DNA from: Membranipora membranacea
Lineage: Eukaryota > Bryozoa > Gymnolaemata > Cheilostomatida > Membraniporidae
Direction: 5' to 3'
DNA length: 64,000 nt
Assembly (NCBI GenBank): GCA_914767715.1
Contig: OU612069.1
Location: 9,297,387-9,361,386, forward strand
In this document: positions 34,250-48,307 of the stretch, piece by piece
How the letters are laid out: every line of letters starts with the position of its first letter
Numbering within the stretch: position 1 is the stretch's first letter
Position numbers and translations under genes: made by a program
Notes under the pieces: generated by a model
Database searches by the model: none
What the model saw: only the letters and a program-made list of their open reading frames with translations
Told to the model about the DNA's origin: nothing

Positions 34250-36540
34250 TGTGTGGAGATTAATATAATAATATAATACATAATATATAATATAATGTTA
34301 ATACATTGTATGATAATAGGGTGGAGTGGGTGGTAAGTTATATTGCAGATTATTTTTTGCTTGTTAAGAAAGAATAAAGTGATTGAGAGATGACTCTGAT
34401 AGGAGACAACTTCAGCCGCATGCGACAACCTTCATAGGTTGTAGTCATAGCGTGGACAAAAAGCCATAGAGATAATATTACCCTTACCTCAGGCCATAAA
34501 TTTACAATATACAACCAGTCTTTTACGCCCGAGCCTTAAACACTCAAGATAATGTACAACAGTATATATAGTAAATAGCAATGTGATTCGCTTCCGCACT
34601 TATCACAGTTAAAGTATTCTACAGTTTGAATACTGCGCATAAACTCAACTTCAATAGCAGTGTACATATTTAAGCTAGATAACACAGCCATGTGCTCAAC
34701 TGGATTGACCTATGCATTAGCTGATAAGAAAATGCCGAGGTCATATTATAGGCATTTCAATATCAAATTGAATAGTTGCATTCCGTTAACTGACTGTGTT
34801 GTGACCATTCTTAGTGTGAAGTTTTACCCCTAACAGCGCACAGGTGTACTTCTGCTACTGCTCAAATTTATCAATCTAGAATAAGGCTTATTCCAACACC
34901 GAGAGACTTGACTGTATAGCCAATCAACAGATTGAACAGCTGTAAGTGTATATGCATTTAAAATTTTATCATCTGTGCCTCTGGAAGAAAAGTGATCATG
35001 CTCTACTGTAGTGAGGGTGGAATTTGAATAAAGGTTCAATTGGCTTACCAATACTCTGGCTCTCATGAATTGAAGCTATGTCACATACACTGTATGTGAC
35101 ACGCCTAGGTGCATGACTCTACATGAAGTTAGGCATTGTATATTGCACTGTCATGGTTGCCATGGTCCTAATCTGATTAATTGTTATACTCTTCCGCATT
35201 TACTTCCATTTTTTGCACATTTAATTACCATCTAAATGCGGAGGTTGGCCATCAAAATAATGACGTATCATCCCACCTGTTTCTATTTTTACGACCTATT
35301 TATACAGGTCAGTATAAAGAACAGTGGTTTTTGCTCTGAAGATTCAGTTACAACTTGGCGTTGCAACTTATCAGTTGCCTGGGGCATTTGCCCCAGGGTG
35401 TAGTTCAGTAATAAAATCATCAAACTGCCGAAAAACTGCATTCAGTATTGTAAAGTAATCTCATATGAACTCTGCCAGCAGTGAACTGTCGTGATCTTTC
35501 TCGATCCGACAGCTACTCATGATGTGTTGGTAATAGGTTGCCCCTTTGGAATACATTATAATCTCTGTAGTCTTTGATTCCTCCTTTGTGCAAATTATAA
35601 CAACTCAGAGCAGCAGGTTCAGACTTTTTCACATGCTGTATTTCTTGTATTTTCAAAATTTCTTACTTGGGGTGATACAAACAGAAGTTTCTTTTACAAT
35701 GCAATAACTGGAATTTTTTCCTCCTGTAATAGTTCACTGAATGTCAAAGGTGTCACTACCCTGATCATCTTAAGTCACTAAAACTATGTCCGTCTCAAAG
35801 TTGTTTGAGGAAGTTGTCTAGGTAATTTTTCCTAATATGTCTCTGTATGTAAATCAAATCATGTGTTATTGTCTGTGGGTGAGACAGTGCACAAATTAGG
35901 ACGGTTTTAGCTGTGTACACAATGCACTAGATCACACAGTCACACGCTAAGAGCCTTAAGTGTTCAATATGCTGATAAGAATTAACTGTGTCACATGCTA
36001 GACGGCTCAGTGTTAAGTTGAAAGATAGCGTTGCTATGACTGACCATGAAAACATGTTTTTATCAGTCAGAAGTTTTATAATACACAGCATGGTTAACCT
36101 GTTGCTAACGCTGCCATCACATAAATCAATGGCTATACAAAGTGTGCTAGGGCGGTCTATCCAGTTTCTTTTTACCTGTAAAGAGAATGGATTTGTCTGT
36201 CTGAAATAAGAGAAGCATGGAAATATTCATAGGGTGTATTAAAGGATTTTATATTTGTGATCATTCCCTTAACTTGATTTAAATGGTGGTGATAGAAATT
36301 TAGTTTGACCTACAGAGTAACCTGCTGGGAACACCCAGGTGAAGTGGTAGTAGATATGCAGAAACTTATAATTCCCAGATACAACCAACCATCATTTCAT
36401 GCTTTGGTGTATTCATCATCTGTGAATCTAACTCAAACATGGATCATTATGATATATAAAAGGGCTTGTAGCTTTTTATGACAATATGAACTCAACAAGA
36501 ACTGACTTTGCCTTCTGCAGCCTTCCACATTGTTTTCCTT
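34250..36540. other. Intergenic region before the TRIM-like gene
   Basis: No gene recognised. The only notable structure is a perfect palindrome at 35079-35101: TGTCACATACA, one central base, TGTATGTGACA. It could be a transcription-factor or nuclear-receptor-like site, or a relic. Confidence 0.4.
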
Positions 36541-36553
36541 GTAGGAGTAAAGA

Positions 36554-39500
36554 ATGGCTGCTTCAAACCCTGTTCTTGTGAGTGAAGATATTCTAAAGAA
36601 TGAGCTTGAGTGTCCTGTCTGTATGGATGAAAAGAGACTTCTACTTCTACCCTGCGCTCACAGATGCTGTCCAGACTGCATAAGTAAGTAAAATACTTGG
36701 GTTCTTCTGAAACTGTCCAATATGATCTATTTCTGTTTCAAAAAGAGACAGCCAACTGTCTACTCTTTAGCCCATGCGGCATAGGAGAAGGAAGCTAAGA
36801 CTGGCTTATCTTGAAAGCCGCTCATAATAGCATAAACATTCTATCTGACTCTGAACTCTTAAACAAAGTTGGTGAAAACATATTTTCAAATTCAGGTAGA
36901 CTGGATCAAACTGTTCTATCTGTCGCTTAGTAAAATTTATTTAATTTGCAAATTATGAAGAAAGCAGGAGCAGGAACCAACAATGTCACTTATTATGAGG
37001 CCGCCATTTATCTTATTTTATCAACAGAGAGAATAGCAGGAGAGGACGGACACCTGGAGTGTCCGACTTGCAGAGCACCAGCTCATGTACCAGACCAGGG
37101 GTTCCCAGTCTGTGTTCTTACAGGACATATCCAGGACATCCTAATAGAAGCTAGAGAGAACAGGGATGCCTCTGTAGTTCCTGACCTGAGCACTCCTACT
37201 GCTAGGAAGGGTTGGTAATTTATTTTATTTTTGTTCATATATTTTTAGAGGGGCGTTTTGAAAGCGCACTACTTTTATTATGTAAGCATTCTCGGATGAG
37301 AAGTCATAAATTAAACAAACAAACAAACAAAAATTTAATCCAGTGTCGGCTTTTAGTCATCAGTCATATCATAAAAATCTTTATTTATGTTCAGGTAGTG
37401 AAAACCTGGGTATTGTCAAGTATTCCCTAATTTTCTGCAAGCCATTTGACCATCATGTTTATGTGCCTTTTGCAGGTGAAACCACAAAGTGTGATGTATG
37501 TGCAGAAGAAAATGTGAATGTTCGCTGTAACAATTGCCGCCAATTTCTCTGCTTTCGGTAAGACCTATCAGCATATTTTTTTAGGACTTTACTTCGCACC
37601 AAGTTCTTTTTGTCGATTATTTTTACCATAGCCTGGTAATACACAATTGCTTAATGGATAGTGTGGGATTAATTTGCAGCCTTTAAAGAGGGAGTTCAGT
37701 TCAGATTCACTTTCTCCCAACCCAATCCAGGTTGATAGATCAACCAATTCCGATTCTGTACATTTGCTCCATTTTGGCGCCAGCCAAATACCTCACGAAG
37801 ATTTGTTTACATTGATAAGGGGGAATTTGATGTCATGTGTGGGACACTCATAAACAATGCCCCATCAATCAATAATGACTGATTTACATTTAGCAACTTT
37901 TCTCAGTAAATAGTTATTATATTTGAAAATCGTTATAGCTACACATTCCTCAACTATTAATTGACACTGCTGATGGATTTTTGAAAGCTAATTTTATTTT
38001 TTCAATTGAAAATTAGATATGAAAAAGAGTAGGAATACAATAATTTTGAGTTCAGTTTATTGTTAAATGACAGGGTCACAATGTGTGCCACAGCAGGTGC
38101 ACTGCAAATATTGAGTTTCTCTGCTATGCTATGCTCAGATTATTACCGTGATGTCAAAAGATATTAGGATTTAAATTTGAGCATAGCAAATTGGTAAAAG
38201 TAAGCCTCTTAAAAAAATTTTGTCCATATTATTACCCCCCCCCCACCGCACAAACAAATCTCTGTAGATAGACCTCCAAGTGTCTGCAATTAATGCTGGA
38301 TCTGAATTACACTATGCTCCATCTTTAAAGTAGGCCTAATTATAACCTATCTGATATGTACCACAATAGTCATGATCATAACAAAGGTTTTCTTAGCCAG
38401 GCAGCTGTTTACTGTGTTCATATTTTAGCAGTAAAAGGTTCAAAACTCTTCTGAATAATAAAAACTGAAAATTGGACAACATTGTGGAGAAATACCTGCA
38501 GTTATGCAAGGAAGCTTCATCCAGTTGTTGTCATAGGATAAGTTTCATTGTTGGAAAAACCGACAGCGAATCTTTTAATTCTGAATGCTTATCTGAGAAT
38601 TGTTGATTTTATCAGGTGGAACATAGACGGATGCTACGGTCAACTACCTTCATCTTTTAAAGTTTTTAAGTTGACCCAAACAGAGTAATATAGTTGTTGG
38701 ATAGTGCTATATCTTAAAATACTATTTATATAGAGAGCTGCCCCACTGCCATGTATTTTGGTATTAAATTTTCTGTAACATCTGATGATATCAAAGCCAG
38801 GAAGGTCTACAATGGGATTTGGAGTTTCAGATTTTGATCATTGTTCTGAAATATAAGAAATTTCAAGTGAGTTTGATAAACTTAGACTTTCATGGAATAC
38901 AGTTTGTTCGTTAAAGACTCAACATTGTGGGGAAGAATGCTGAGGCTATTATGTCCAGACTTTCCGCTAGAATTGGTTAGTGAAGAGATGTTATCCAAGA
39001 GTTGGTTGTGGAGGTTTAGCTTCTATTCAAAGATATTTGCACTTTGGTCCTGTGTTGAAAGTGGAGTTGAGTTAGCTGTCGTTATGTTTAGTTTTTCTGC
39101 ACGGAGTATTACAATTAGACCGTGGAGAGTGACATTGTCACGAAGTGCTCTCTCCAATTGATTATGATTATCGAATGTCTCTTTTACAGTGCGTAGGTAC
39201 TTATTTTCCGCTGTCATTGGTGGGTGGATTGATGAGATGTCGCCAAATTTTCTTGAGTCTCATTCAAGGGTTCTTTATGGGAGATTGATGCAGGAACTCC
39301 CTTTGACATGACAATATTTCAGTTCGGCTCCATTGGAAGACGATAGTGTTGAACTTGTGTTCATTGATGAAGTCTATCATGACAGATCTTTCTGCCTATT
39401 GAGCGACTACTTTACAGACGTCATTGTGATTGAAGTTTCTAAAGTCTTTATTTTTGCTGTGTATGGCAATGACAATGCAATTTCCAGTTTTTTGTTTTCC

Positions 39501-42500
39501 GCGGTTTTGTCTTCTTTATGAGATGGGTCCTAGATTTTAAGACTTATGTGAATCACTGTTAATTTGCTGTGCCGATGGTTGTGCCGATGGTTGTTGTTGA
39601 TGTAGTGGGGGTGGTTTATGCTGTTTTTACTGCAATATGTTTCTGGTGGAGAGGATGGTGCCGGCCTTGAAAGCCCCATGGCTGCTGCATCGGCCATGGC
39701 TGCTGCATCGGCCATCGCTGCAGCTGAGGTTCTTTATAGATTAGAATATTAAATTTTATCGAATCCCGGCAAACCTGAATTTTAGATTTAAATATTCATT
39801 CATTGTTAGTTGATCTGGTGTTTTTCATAGATTTTGACAACATTGAGAAGTGTACTACATGAGAATTGTTCAAGCTGGCTTGTACAAGAAAATGATATTC
39901 ACTGACAACAGATATGAACTGCCCCCAAATAGGGGTTGACCACTGAACAGGGGTAGAATTTATGAACATTAACTTCACTTCACAGCAAGAATAATTATGT
40001 AGGAGAAGCAGTTTTTTTGGGTTTTACTATGCAGCTAACATTTAACAATATCATACACATTCATCAAACTTTCGAAGGGTGAATGATTCCTGTCACTAAC
40101 TCTAAATTTAAAAATGGAGAAGAATTGTTTTCAATGTAAAATTTCTAGCAATTTTTATAGGAAATATCATTAAGAGTTCTCCAACTTGGTCCCAAATGTA
40201 TAATTCCTGCTGAAATAATCAGGCAGGGATTAGCAAGCAGGCTAACCACTTGCCCCATTTACTATCCTCCGTAAGAATAGGTGCTGGTGGTAAAGAGTCC
40301 GCAATGCACAACCCTGAGTCATGAACATAACGCAAGATCCTTGCGTTTCACCTTTGCTACTTGTTTGACCTGACATGGCCCATTGCCTGGAGCCTTGGTA
40401 ATGTTTTCGCTGTCTTTCCATCTTGTAAGAATGTGTTTCCATGCTGTCAGATGTTTAATATTTTGAACAGATGTGCTGTCAGTAACAAGATGTGTGTAAC
40501 AGCAAGTACACAGCATATTACAACACTGATTGAACAAACATTTGGTGACAGATCACAACAGCTTAAACAGTGGCAAGAAACAGTTCAAACAGAGGTGAGA
40601 TGATACACTAATATCTACATGAAGAACCGACTAATCAGTTATGCTTGTGGATTTGTTGTGAAAGGTTACACTGTGTTTTGACAGTTCAGCTCAGTATGGC
40701 ACATAAAATAGGATCACTGATATATATTTTGGTGTATTGATATCCATCCAAGACTTATGTTAATTGTGTGAGACAATCCGGGTCTATGTATTTTGGCTCA
40801 AGATTGTCTTACATTGCTTCACGACTGACTCACAAGAAACCTTATGATCTATCACGCACCAATAGCCTGCAATAAGTAAAAAGATCAGTTCAAAGTGTTT
40901 CAAACAGAGCCATTCATCTTCCAGGTTAGCTTCATAGAAGCAGAACTGACTCCTTTGAAGAATGAGAAAACGGCTCTACAGAAGGAGAGAAGAGAACTGG
41001 AGACCAGGCTGAATGCAGTAAATCAGAGGATAACTGCAGTAGAAAAGGGCATCGATGAGAAACAGAAGTCACTGGATGATAAGTCTTCTGTACTAAAGGC
41101 TGCAGAGATGATAGAGTCAGATGGGGATGTTGTAGAGATCATCAGGCTCACTGAGCAGATATGTGGTGAGTGATTCAATCTGTGAGGATCATACTGATTG
41201 TAAAGCCCATTCGAAATCATGAACATTACCTCCATAACAAAAGGTATATTCAATTCTTCCTGTTTGTTCGCAGAACTCTACATGTTGTATGGTAATCCTA
41301 TTTTCTTCCAAAGCAGAAATTGTTGTCTCAATAAAACTGTCAAAACTCTAAGAAGCGCAAATAAATAACAGTAACTCTCCTTTATATAAGCATGACTTCC
41401 AATTTTCCTTTTCATACAACAAGTGAAATTTCACTGAATATCATATCATAACTATGCAATGTTTAAATTGACATACATTGCTCTGTTGCTTTTCTGATGG
41501 CGTAGTCTTGCCTGCAATGACAAAGCATAAAACAATTACTACTAAACGTTCGGCACAAACAAAATTTTGCTGATTTTTTATATGATCATAAAAAATGAAT
41601 GCTGATACATTTGATGAATACAGTGAACACAGTGAATTATACAAAAATGGAAATTCCTACCCAGCCTAAGATTAAAGAAATTGATCAAGTTTCAAACCTA
41701 TAACACAGATTTCAACCTCTGTATCAGCCTTGGTTGTCACCTATATTTACGGTGTTTAGACAATTCTGTGTTTTCATCATCACAAATAACTAATTCGGCA
41801 AATCATGGCATCACAAGGTTTAGAATTTGAATTTAGTTTCAGGTTCAATGCGTTGACATTTGAAACAATTTTTAATTTACCCTCAGCCATGAAGCGGTCC
41901 CTCAAACTCCTGGTGCCATGTAGGGAAAATATGTGCCTTCTCTACAATTCTTTACATCCTTTAAGCTGGTGAAGTCAAGAGCTTTGTCTAATTAGCTGTC
42001 ACTATTTCAGCTATCTCTTTGATTTCTATCATTCTATACTACGGTCTTAGACTACTCCCCTATAGGAGTTTAATTTAGCTAGAGTTTAATTTCGCTATCT
42101 GGACCTGGTACTAAATTTCACTAGTACTAAATTTCGGGGGCATAAATATCCATATGATTGCAAGTCAGACCCTTAGACCACTACACCACGCTAACTTGCA
42201 TGCTTGGGTATGGTGTATTCCTGTATAATTGTACATTGTTTATGAAACTATGGTGAGTGAGTTTAATTTAAGATACACTAAATTTCGCAACCTAGGCAAC
42301 AACGCGAAAAGCGAATCCTAAATGCCGCGGAAACTAAACTCCTATAGGGTAGTTTGTGTAAATTATTTGCCGATTCAGAATTCAACAATATCATTCTTAC
42401 TTGGGTGATAGCAGTTGTAAAAGTCGTTGTTGACTTTATTAGTTGTCTCCTCTTTATCTATGATTTGACAACTCTGTAACAAGCCCACTAGTATTGTTTT

Positions 42501-43468
42501 CTTACACGTATCCAAATTTCGATTCCAGATCCAATGCATGGACCTCTTCCCATCTCAAAGCCACCAACAGCTAAAACTGAACCCCTAAAGCCTCAGTCAC
42601 CAGCAGCTCTTCAGTTCATTTCTGAGCACCGGACCAGAACTCCGTGTTTAGCAGCAGATCACCACAGCATCACTGGCGACATACTGCTTCGATGTGCTGG
42701 TGGTGTGAAGATATTCAGCAGAGATAGCAGAGAGGTTAAAAATTTGACCAATCATGTGAGGGCTCAAGTAGTAGAGTACAAAGGTGAAATATTCATCTCT
42801 CATCATGATCTAACAGTCATTAAAGTTAATAAATACAACATGGATACAAAGTCCACTGAGCTGCTCTACTCATTCCCCATGAAATCAAGACTAGCATCCT
42901 ACCTGAGTGTATCAGATCGCTTCATCGCTTCGTTAGATCCGGACAATAATACAATAAAACTCTACAATAGAGAAACAGAAAACAATAACAACTCTGGAGG
43001 AGCCTCTAGAAGTCTGCTCAGTGAGCTCTTCCTCAGAGAACCACAGCAGACACTGCTAAAGACACTAACATTGCCTGAATATAAAGTCCTTATCAGCCTA
43101 TGCTTCCTACCTGATGGTGATCTGCTGGTGACTGGACATGACACTAAGAAACACATGCTGAACAAGTACAGACTAGGAGAGGATCCAGAGAAGGACATCA
43201 GACTAATCTGGTCATGTGACCAGGTATCACAAGCAGCCGGTGTAGCAGTAGCAGATAGCGGACTCATCTTTGTGAACGGAGTGATGAATAAAACAATCTA
43301 TGTGGTGAGCCCTGAAGGTAAGAAAATTATAAATAACAGCTAAAATTATGATTGCCCATTACAATTAAATTACTATTACTAAAACAAATGCCTTGACAAC
43401 AGGATAATTCTAGAGCGGCAAAAATGACACGACTTCTGACGATGTATAGAAACACCAGATGAACCATC

Positions 43469-43499
<31 letters not shown>

Positions 43500-44721
43500 C
43501 ATGTTTAAAAATATTCTTTTTGCCAGCGCGACACAAAAATATTTTCCAAAAATCCTAAAATTTTAAAATCGCAATTTTCATAAAATTAAAATTAAACGAT
43601 GGAGCTTAAGTCATAAATTGATTTTTAACTATACAAAAACATTTTAGGTAATTTTTAAATCCCAAAATAAACACATTTCGATCCTGAAGAGTAAAAAATT
43701 GAACTTGGTTATCAGGTTTTAGAGACAAAACAGCACCAACTGTCGACAATATCTTGATATTCCTACCATGACCAATTTGTATTACTTACATATTCTTTTA
43801 TCTACATTTAATTATTGAGTATTGAGGTTTCTGGTCATGCCGCAAGGTGACATCCCAATCACATCTATTTACTTCAAAATTCAGCTCATTGTGTCATACT
43901 AACAATCCGCCCATGTGGTCATGTGACCTCTTTTTTTTCTGTGAATCAAATTATGCCACTTCAAATGCTTTTTAAATGCTGTTTTTGTTACTTTTCAATA
44001 ATATTTGCCTTGATGGGGAGTTAGAAATCCACGCCCCTGCCATTGCAGCCACTAGATCAAAAGAGAAATCTGCATCCTAAGAGGTCAATGTTAACAACCG
44101 GTGTTATCCTGTGGATATAAACCTACTGGGAGAGGAGGGGACGGCTCCTTCTGCTTTTTGTGTGGGAGGTTGGCGCCCTCACTGTGGGGTATGGTTTATC
44201 TCTTGCCGAGTAGGCTGCTTTCCGGGCTTACCCTGGGGACAATAGCCTTTGTTTTCTTGACAATCGGATGTTGCCACACTAGTCCTTGACTAACTTGACT
44301 AGGCCGCTGCCTTATTTTATTTCATGATTTCAGTAAATTTATTTTAAATACAATAAATTTTTGAAGAAACCAAAAAAATTCATTTCAATATTGATACTAC
44401 TCGTATAGTATGTATACCTTATTTCCTATTGAATCTTCTTATGTTACTGCTGTACGCTCCAGTAATTCTATAATATTAGTTATTTGTGAGCATACTACTG
44501 TACTTACTGTGTGATAAAAGTTTTCTATTGTTAGAAACTGAAAAAAACTATATCCATAAGTATAATGTCCGACAATTTATTAACTTACAGGTGAGAAAAT
44601 GAAGCAGTACTTATTAGATAGACTCCCGAGTCACTATGAGTATATCAGTGTAAGGGGTGATGAACTGGCTGTAGCCGGATGGGGGGAGAAAAAGCTGCTT
44701 TTGTTTAAGATTGTGTGGTGA
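36554..44721 (+). CDS. TRIM-like RING / B-box / coiled-coil / beta-propeller protein
   Basis: Seven in-phase exons give exactly 560 codons including the stop: 36554-36683, 37028-37210, 37476-37557, 40471-40594, 40925-41165, 42529-43317, 44591-44721. A RING finger (CPVC, CAHRCC, PDC, CPTC) spans roughly residues 19-60. A single B-box (CDVCAEENVNVRCNNC, FLCFRC) lies near residues 107-135 and is split by a 2.9-kb intron. A coiled coil rich in E, K and Q follows to about residue 255. The last 300 residues show repeated beta-propeller-like blades (for example DGDLLVTGHD, DSGLIFVNGV, GDELAVAGWG). RING proteins of this layout are usually E3 ubiquitin ligases; the substrate is unknown. An acceptor-like CTTGTAG just before the start suggests an upstream untranslated exon. 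Confidence 0.85.
39023..39259 (-). pseudogene. Unrecognised coding-like relic
   Basis: The minus strand is open for about 79 codons (DISSIHPPMTAENKYLRTVK and on to LSTQDQSANIFE, stop), with protein-like composition and a coiled-coil flavour. Farther upstream on the same strand the frame is broken by stops. It lies in the third intron of the TRIM-like gene. No family recognised; probably an old transposon remnant. Confidence 0.2.
42050..42358. repeat. Foldback/MITE with tRNA-like centre
   Basis: CTACTCCCCTATAGGAGTTT at the left and AAACTCCTATAGGGTAG at the right form imperfect inverted ends about 300 bp apart. ACTAAATTTCG and GTTTAATTTCGC blocks recur inside. The centre (about 42160-42205, minus strand) holds an A-box-like TGGTGTAGTGGTCTAAGG. 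Located in the TRIM-like intron before the propeller exon. Confidence 0.65.
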
Positions 44722-44958
44722 AAACTAGGAATGTGATAGAAAATACAGACAATGTGGATGAGTTGGCCTACATAGCATACATACATATTTACATTGACTT
44801 TCTACCCTCATACTTACATATTTATCTTTACTGAGATAACCTATTATTGACATTTGACAAACAGTGATGAATTAGCTGAGTTTAAACCACTGCTGCCACA
44901 CAGCCAAATGTGTGCTTTTAGAATTCTGTATAGCTCTCTGTATAATCACAGCATTCTC

Positions 44959-45140
44959 ACATAATGGGCAAATAATTTGCACAAACTGATCGTCAAAATT
45001 AGGGTATGAAATCAATTATCTACCGCATCAGGTGACATAGCTACCGTCTTACTAATGCCGAGTGTACACGTCATAGGCTGGTGCGTAGATTTCATGCCCT
45101 GATTTTGAAGATCAGTTTGAGCAAATTATTTGCCCATTAG
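44959..45140. repeat. MITE with about 50-bp inverted ends
   Basis: TAATGGGCAAATAATTTGC at the left is inverted at the right (GCAAATTATTTGCCCATTA), followed inward by AAACTGATC and GATCAGTTT. The whole is about 180 bp, possibly with a TA duplication. A diverged piece with the same ends appears at about 47995-48075. Confidence 0.75.
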
Positions 45141-46968
45141 AAGACAATTATGAGATTTAAGTCTTAATTAATTAAATCGGAGCTATGCGGAATTCAATGA
45201 GCACATATTTGCATGAGTGGCAGCAGTAGTTTAAGAATATAAGTATGTTCCATCTCGTGATGTAAGCTGTAGCTTTGTTTGATGTTAATATATCTAGATA
45301 TTGAGAATACATAAGGACTGTTGTGGCACCCCAGATTTCCTAACCCCACAACTGAAACCCTGGGTAGTTATAGTTTGTTTCATTTGATACAGCTAATAAC
45401 AAATAGTCAAGGCCTTATTAAAGTATGAAAGATAATACTGTCATTATGATGATTTAGAACAATTAACATTTAGGTAACATGTCAATCATGCTTATTCCAT
45501 CATCATATTGAAGTTTTAATTTGACACGGCATCACAATATTTAGTTCTTTTTCGGTACTAGCTATATCTAACGCAAATAATCTTGTTTGTTCAAAAATCG
45601 TTGAGGTATGAATTTTTTGTTTTAAATCTGGCTGGTTTATTGAACTCCAAATCCAATATAATACTGACAACTTTTTTAATTTGTTTTCCGTTTTATTGTG
45701 ATGAATACTTTATAAAAGGATATTTACATTTATTATCTTTTCCGATGCTCTAATAATTATTGCTAGTGCCATGTATGAAATATAAAAATATTATTTATGA
45801 CAATTTGTATTGTTGTTTTTCACTCAGGAAAATTGGTTTTGAGCAAACAATAGACATTGGAATGAATGAGAAGTCGCCATGGAGAATAATTATTTGCTCG
45901 GTTGTTCTTTTCATTGTTTATGTACGGTCAAGTGCAGCCCAAATTTATATAACAAAATTAATATTATTGGTACATTTGAATATTTCAGTCTGAGATGAAG
46001 AAGACGGTATCAGACAGCTGACCATCTAAGCTTAGGTTGGCTCACAGTGTGTCTTAAAATTAAACATTTTTGCGATTCATAATAACCTAACTCAGACTGG
46101 ATAGCGATCATTCTCACTGGGCGCGATCTGAATTCTATTCCATTCCCACTCTAGGGCCATGGAAGTCATTTCAATATGAATTTTATTTAAAGTTAAACCA
46201 TAACTTCATTTGCAGTCAAGATCCAGCTATGCTCCATTCTTATTTTCATATATCAGCTGACCCTAAACCAAGTTTCCAATCCATTTCAAGTTTGCAGATG
46301 CACCAGATGCCCCAGCCCAATACGATATAAGGATCATCAGCATAAAAAGATTTGACCTCATGAATCATAACTCAGGTTGACTCAGGATTATGTATAAATA
46401 ACCTCTACAGTTAATTGCATGTGCCACGGCCACGCTATGTGTCTTATACAATCATCACAGACAGGTTGACTCAGGAAGGAATGGTACTGCAAACTCTTAG
46501 GAGCACTTGTAGAATCTGCCACTACATTTTACTTGAAACATTTTGTTACATTTACAATCTGGTATGATCCGGATTACCTCATGGTCAAGGGACAGTTGAA
46601 AGTAAATATCTGGCTAAAGCGGGAATTCAACAAAAGTTCTCATCACCACCATCTAAAGATTAATAAGAGCCGTATCTCAGCTTGGCCCATAGACACCGAG
46701 AACTGCAATTTTCAGAAATTATTAGTTTCAGGTATCTGAACCCTTAGTTTTTAGCCCAAAAATTACACACTTTTTGAACTGAGGATCACTTTTATAAGAG
46801 CCACGAGATTGCTGAAAACAGACAGATGGAGATACAGCTTTTTGAGCTAAGGCTAGGAGAATGACGTATCTCCTAGTAGGCGTTTTCCATTGACACAGCA
46901 GTTGTGTACAGTATTCTCATCATATCATCTCTTCATTTGTTAAGCTTGGTTAACCAGGGCTGACAGGA

Positions 46969-47120
46969 GTAAATAATGGCTGCCTCAAACTAAGTTGTTG
47001 TGAGAGAAGATGTTTTGAATGAGAATGAGCTGGAGAGCCCTGTCTGGTGTCTGTATGGATGAGAAGAGACTGTTACTTCTTCTCTACGCTCACAGGTGTG
47101 GGCCTGACTATATATCAGTA
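46969..47120 (+). pseudogene. Broken copy of the TRIM-like first exon
   Basis: The segment copies 36545-36690. GGAGTAAATAATGGCTGCCT matches GGAGTAAAGAATGGCTGCTT, and TGTCTGTATGGATGA, AGAGACT, CGCTCACAG and CAGTAAGTAA-type donor sequence follow in the same order. It is disabled: codon 6 is TAA, an inserted GGTG shifts the frame inside the first Cys pair, and the later RING cysteines are altered. No matching downstream exons were recognised, so this is a partial gene duplication that decayed. Confidence 0.8.
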
Positions 47121-48277
47121 AGTAATATAAGTGAAATACCATATCCAATCAATCTTTGTAGCATTGCTATAAGGTATGAATCGGACATGAAGATTTTCAT
47201 CCGATTGAATTATAGCAGTTTGAAACGGAAAAACGTACAGACATCTGTGAGGAAGAAATTTGTCCGAAAATTCTTGTGCCTTCATACTCAGTGCCTAAAA
47301 TTGATACTGAAAATGCAACGGGTTATATTCGATATCCCATAACTAATAAAAATCATGTATTGCCAATTGGGATATTGTATTTCAAAAATTGGGAATATTG
47401 ATTCCCATATAATCTATATCAGTATCTCTGTAAGGATGACATCAGAGGTGAATAGACAAATTCATATCATCATCATTAATATGTCATCATGTTTAAGAAT
47501 GTGCCAAGATTCATGACTGATTGTGCTGTCATCGAAATTAATTGATTGAATATTCATTTGCTCGCTGTATCCTGACTACCTTTCGTTACCATCATATTAA
47601 CTGCTGTATTTCTATTGGTTTATATATTTTATGTCTCATATATATAAGAAGTTTTACTATCTAATAAACTAGTTAATAAGTTGCAACAACGATGTAGCGT
47701 AGTACTTCTAAGTGATCACAAATACCCACCGCAACTTGTGAGGACAGCGCACCCTTACATCTTTAACTTCTGGGTTTGAGGTTATGGATGTTTCAGCCAC
47801 TCGTAGTTGGTCAACATAATAACAGCTGGTCAATATTTTGTGATGCCTGCAGACTCTTGAAAGTAAGCAACAATAAACGATAATTATTTTACAATAAGAG
47901 CTCACACTACTGCTACCACTCAGGCAAATTTGTGCTCATTGCATTTTGTAGATAAGATAACTATTGAAGTTCTAATACCAGAATCGTCACCCAATTGGCG
48001 AGCAATTCGCACAAACAGGTTTTCAAAATCTCTCATCTGATTTTGATGATTTGCTTTTTATTTGCCCATTATATGGCAATGCGAAAAGGAACTTTAATAT
48101 TATAATATAAAGCTGGAAACTTGTGGATTTCTGCCATCAAAAGCGAGGCGATCATGATCATATTCTACCTGTTTTTTAAACAACAAGCCCTGTTTAAAAA
48201 CTTATTTCTGCATGTAGGCGAATCACTGGAGTAAAATATGAAAATTGCAACTTGACACCACAAATTTAATCCCCCTC

Positions 48278-48306
48278 TATCCATCTATCTATCCATCTAT
48301 CTATTT
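48278..48306. repeat. Tetranucleotide microsatellite
   Basis: Interleaved ATCT and CATC units (TATCCATCTATCTATCCATC) immediately before the first copy of the 250-bp duplicated segment. Confidence 0.8.
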
Positions 48307-48307
48307 A

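Noticed and set aside
45760-45993. 77-codon open frame as a membrane protein gene
   Set aside because: AT-rich low-complexity frame with no splice context, homology or conserved features.
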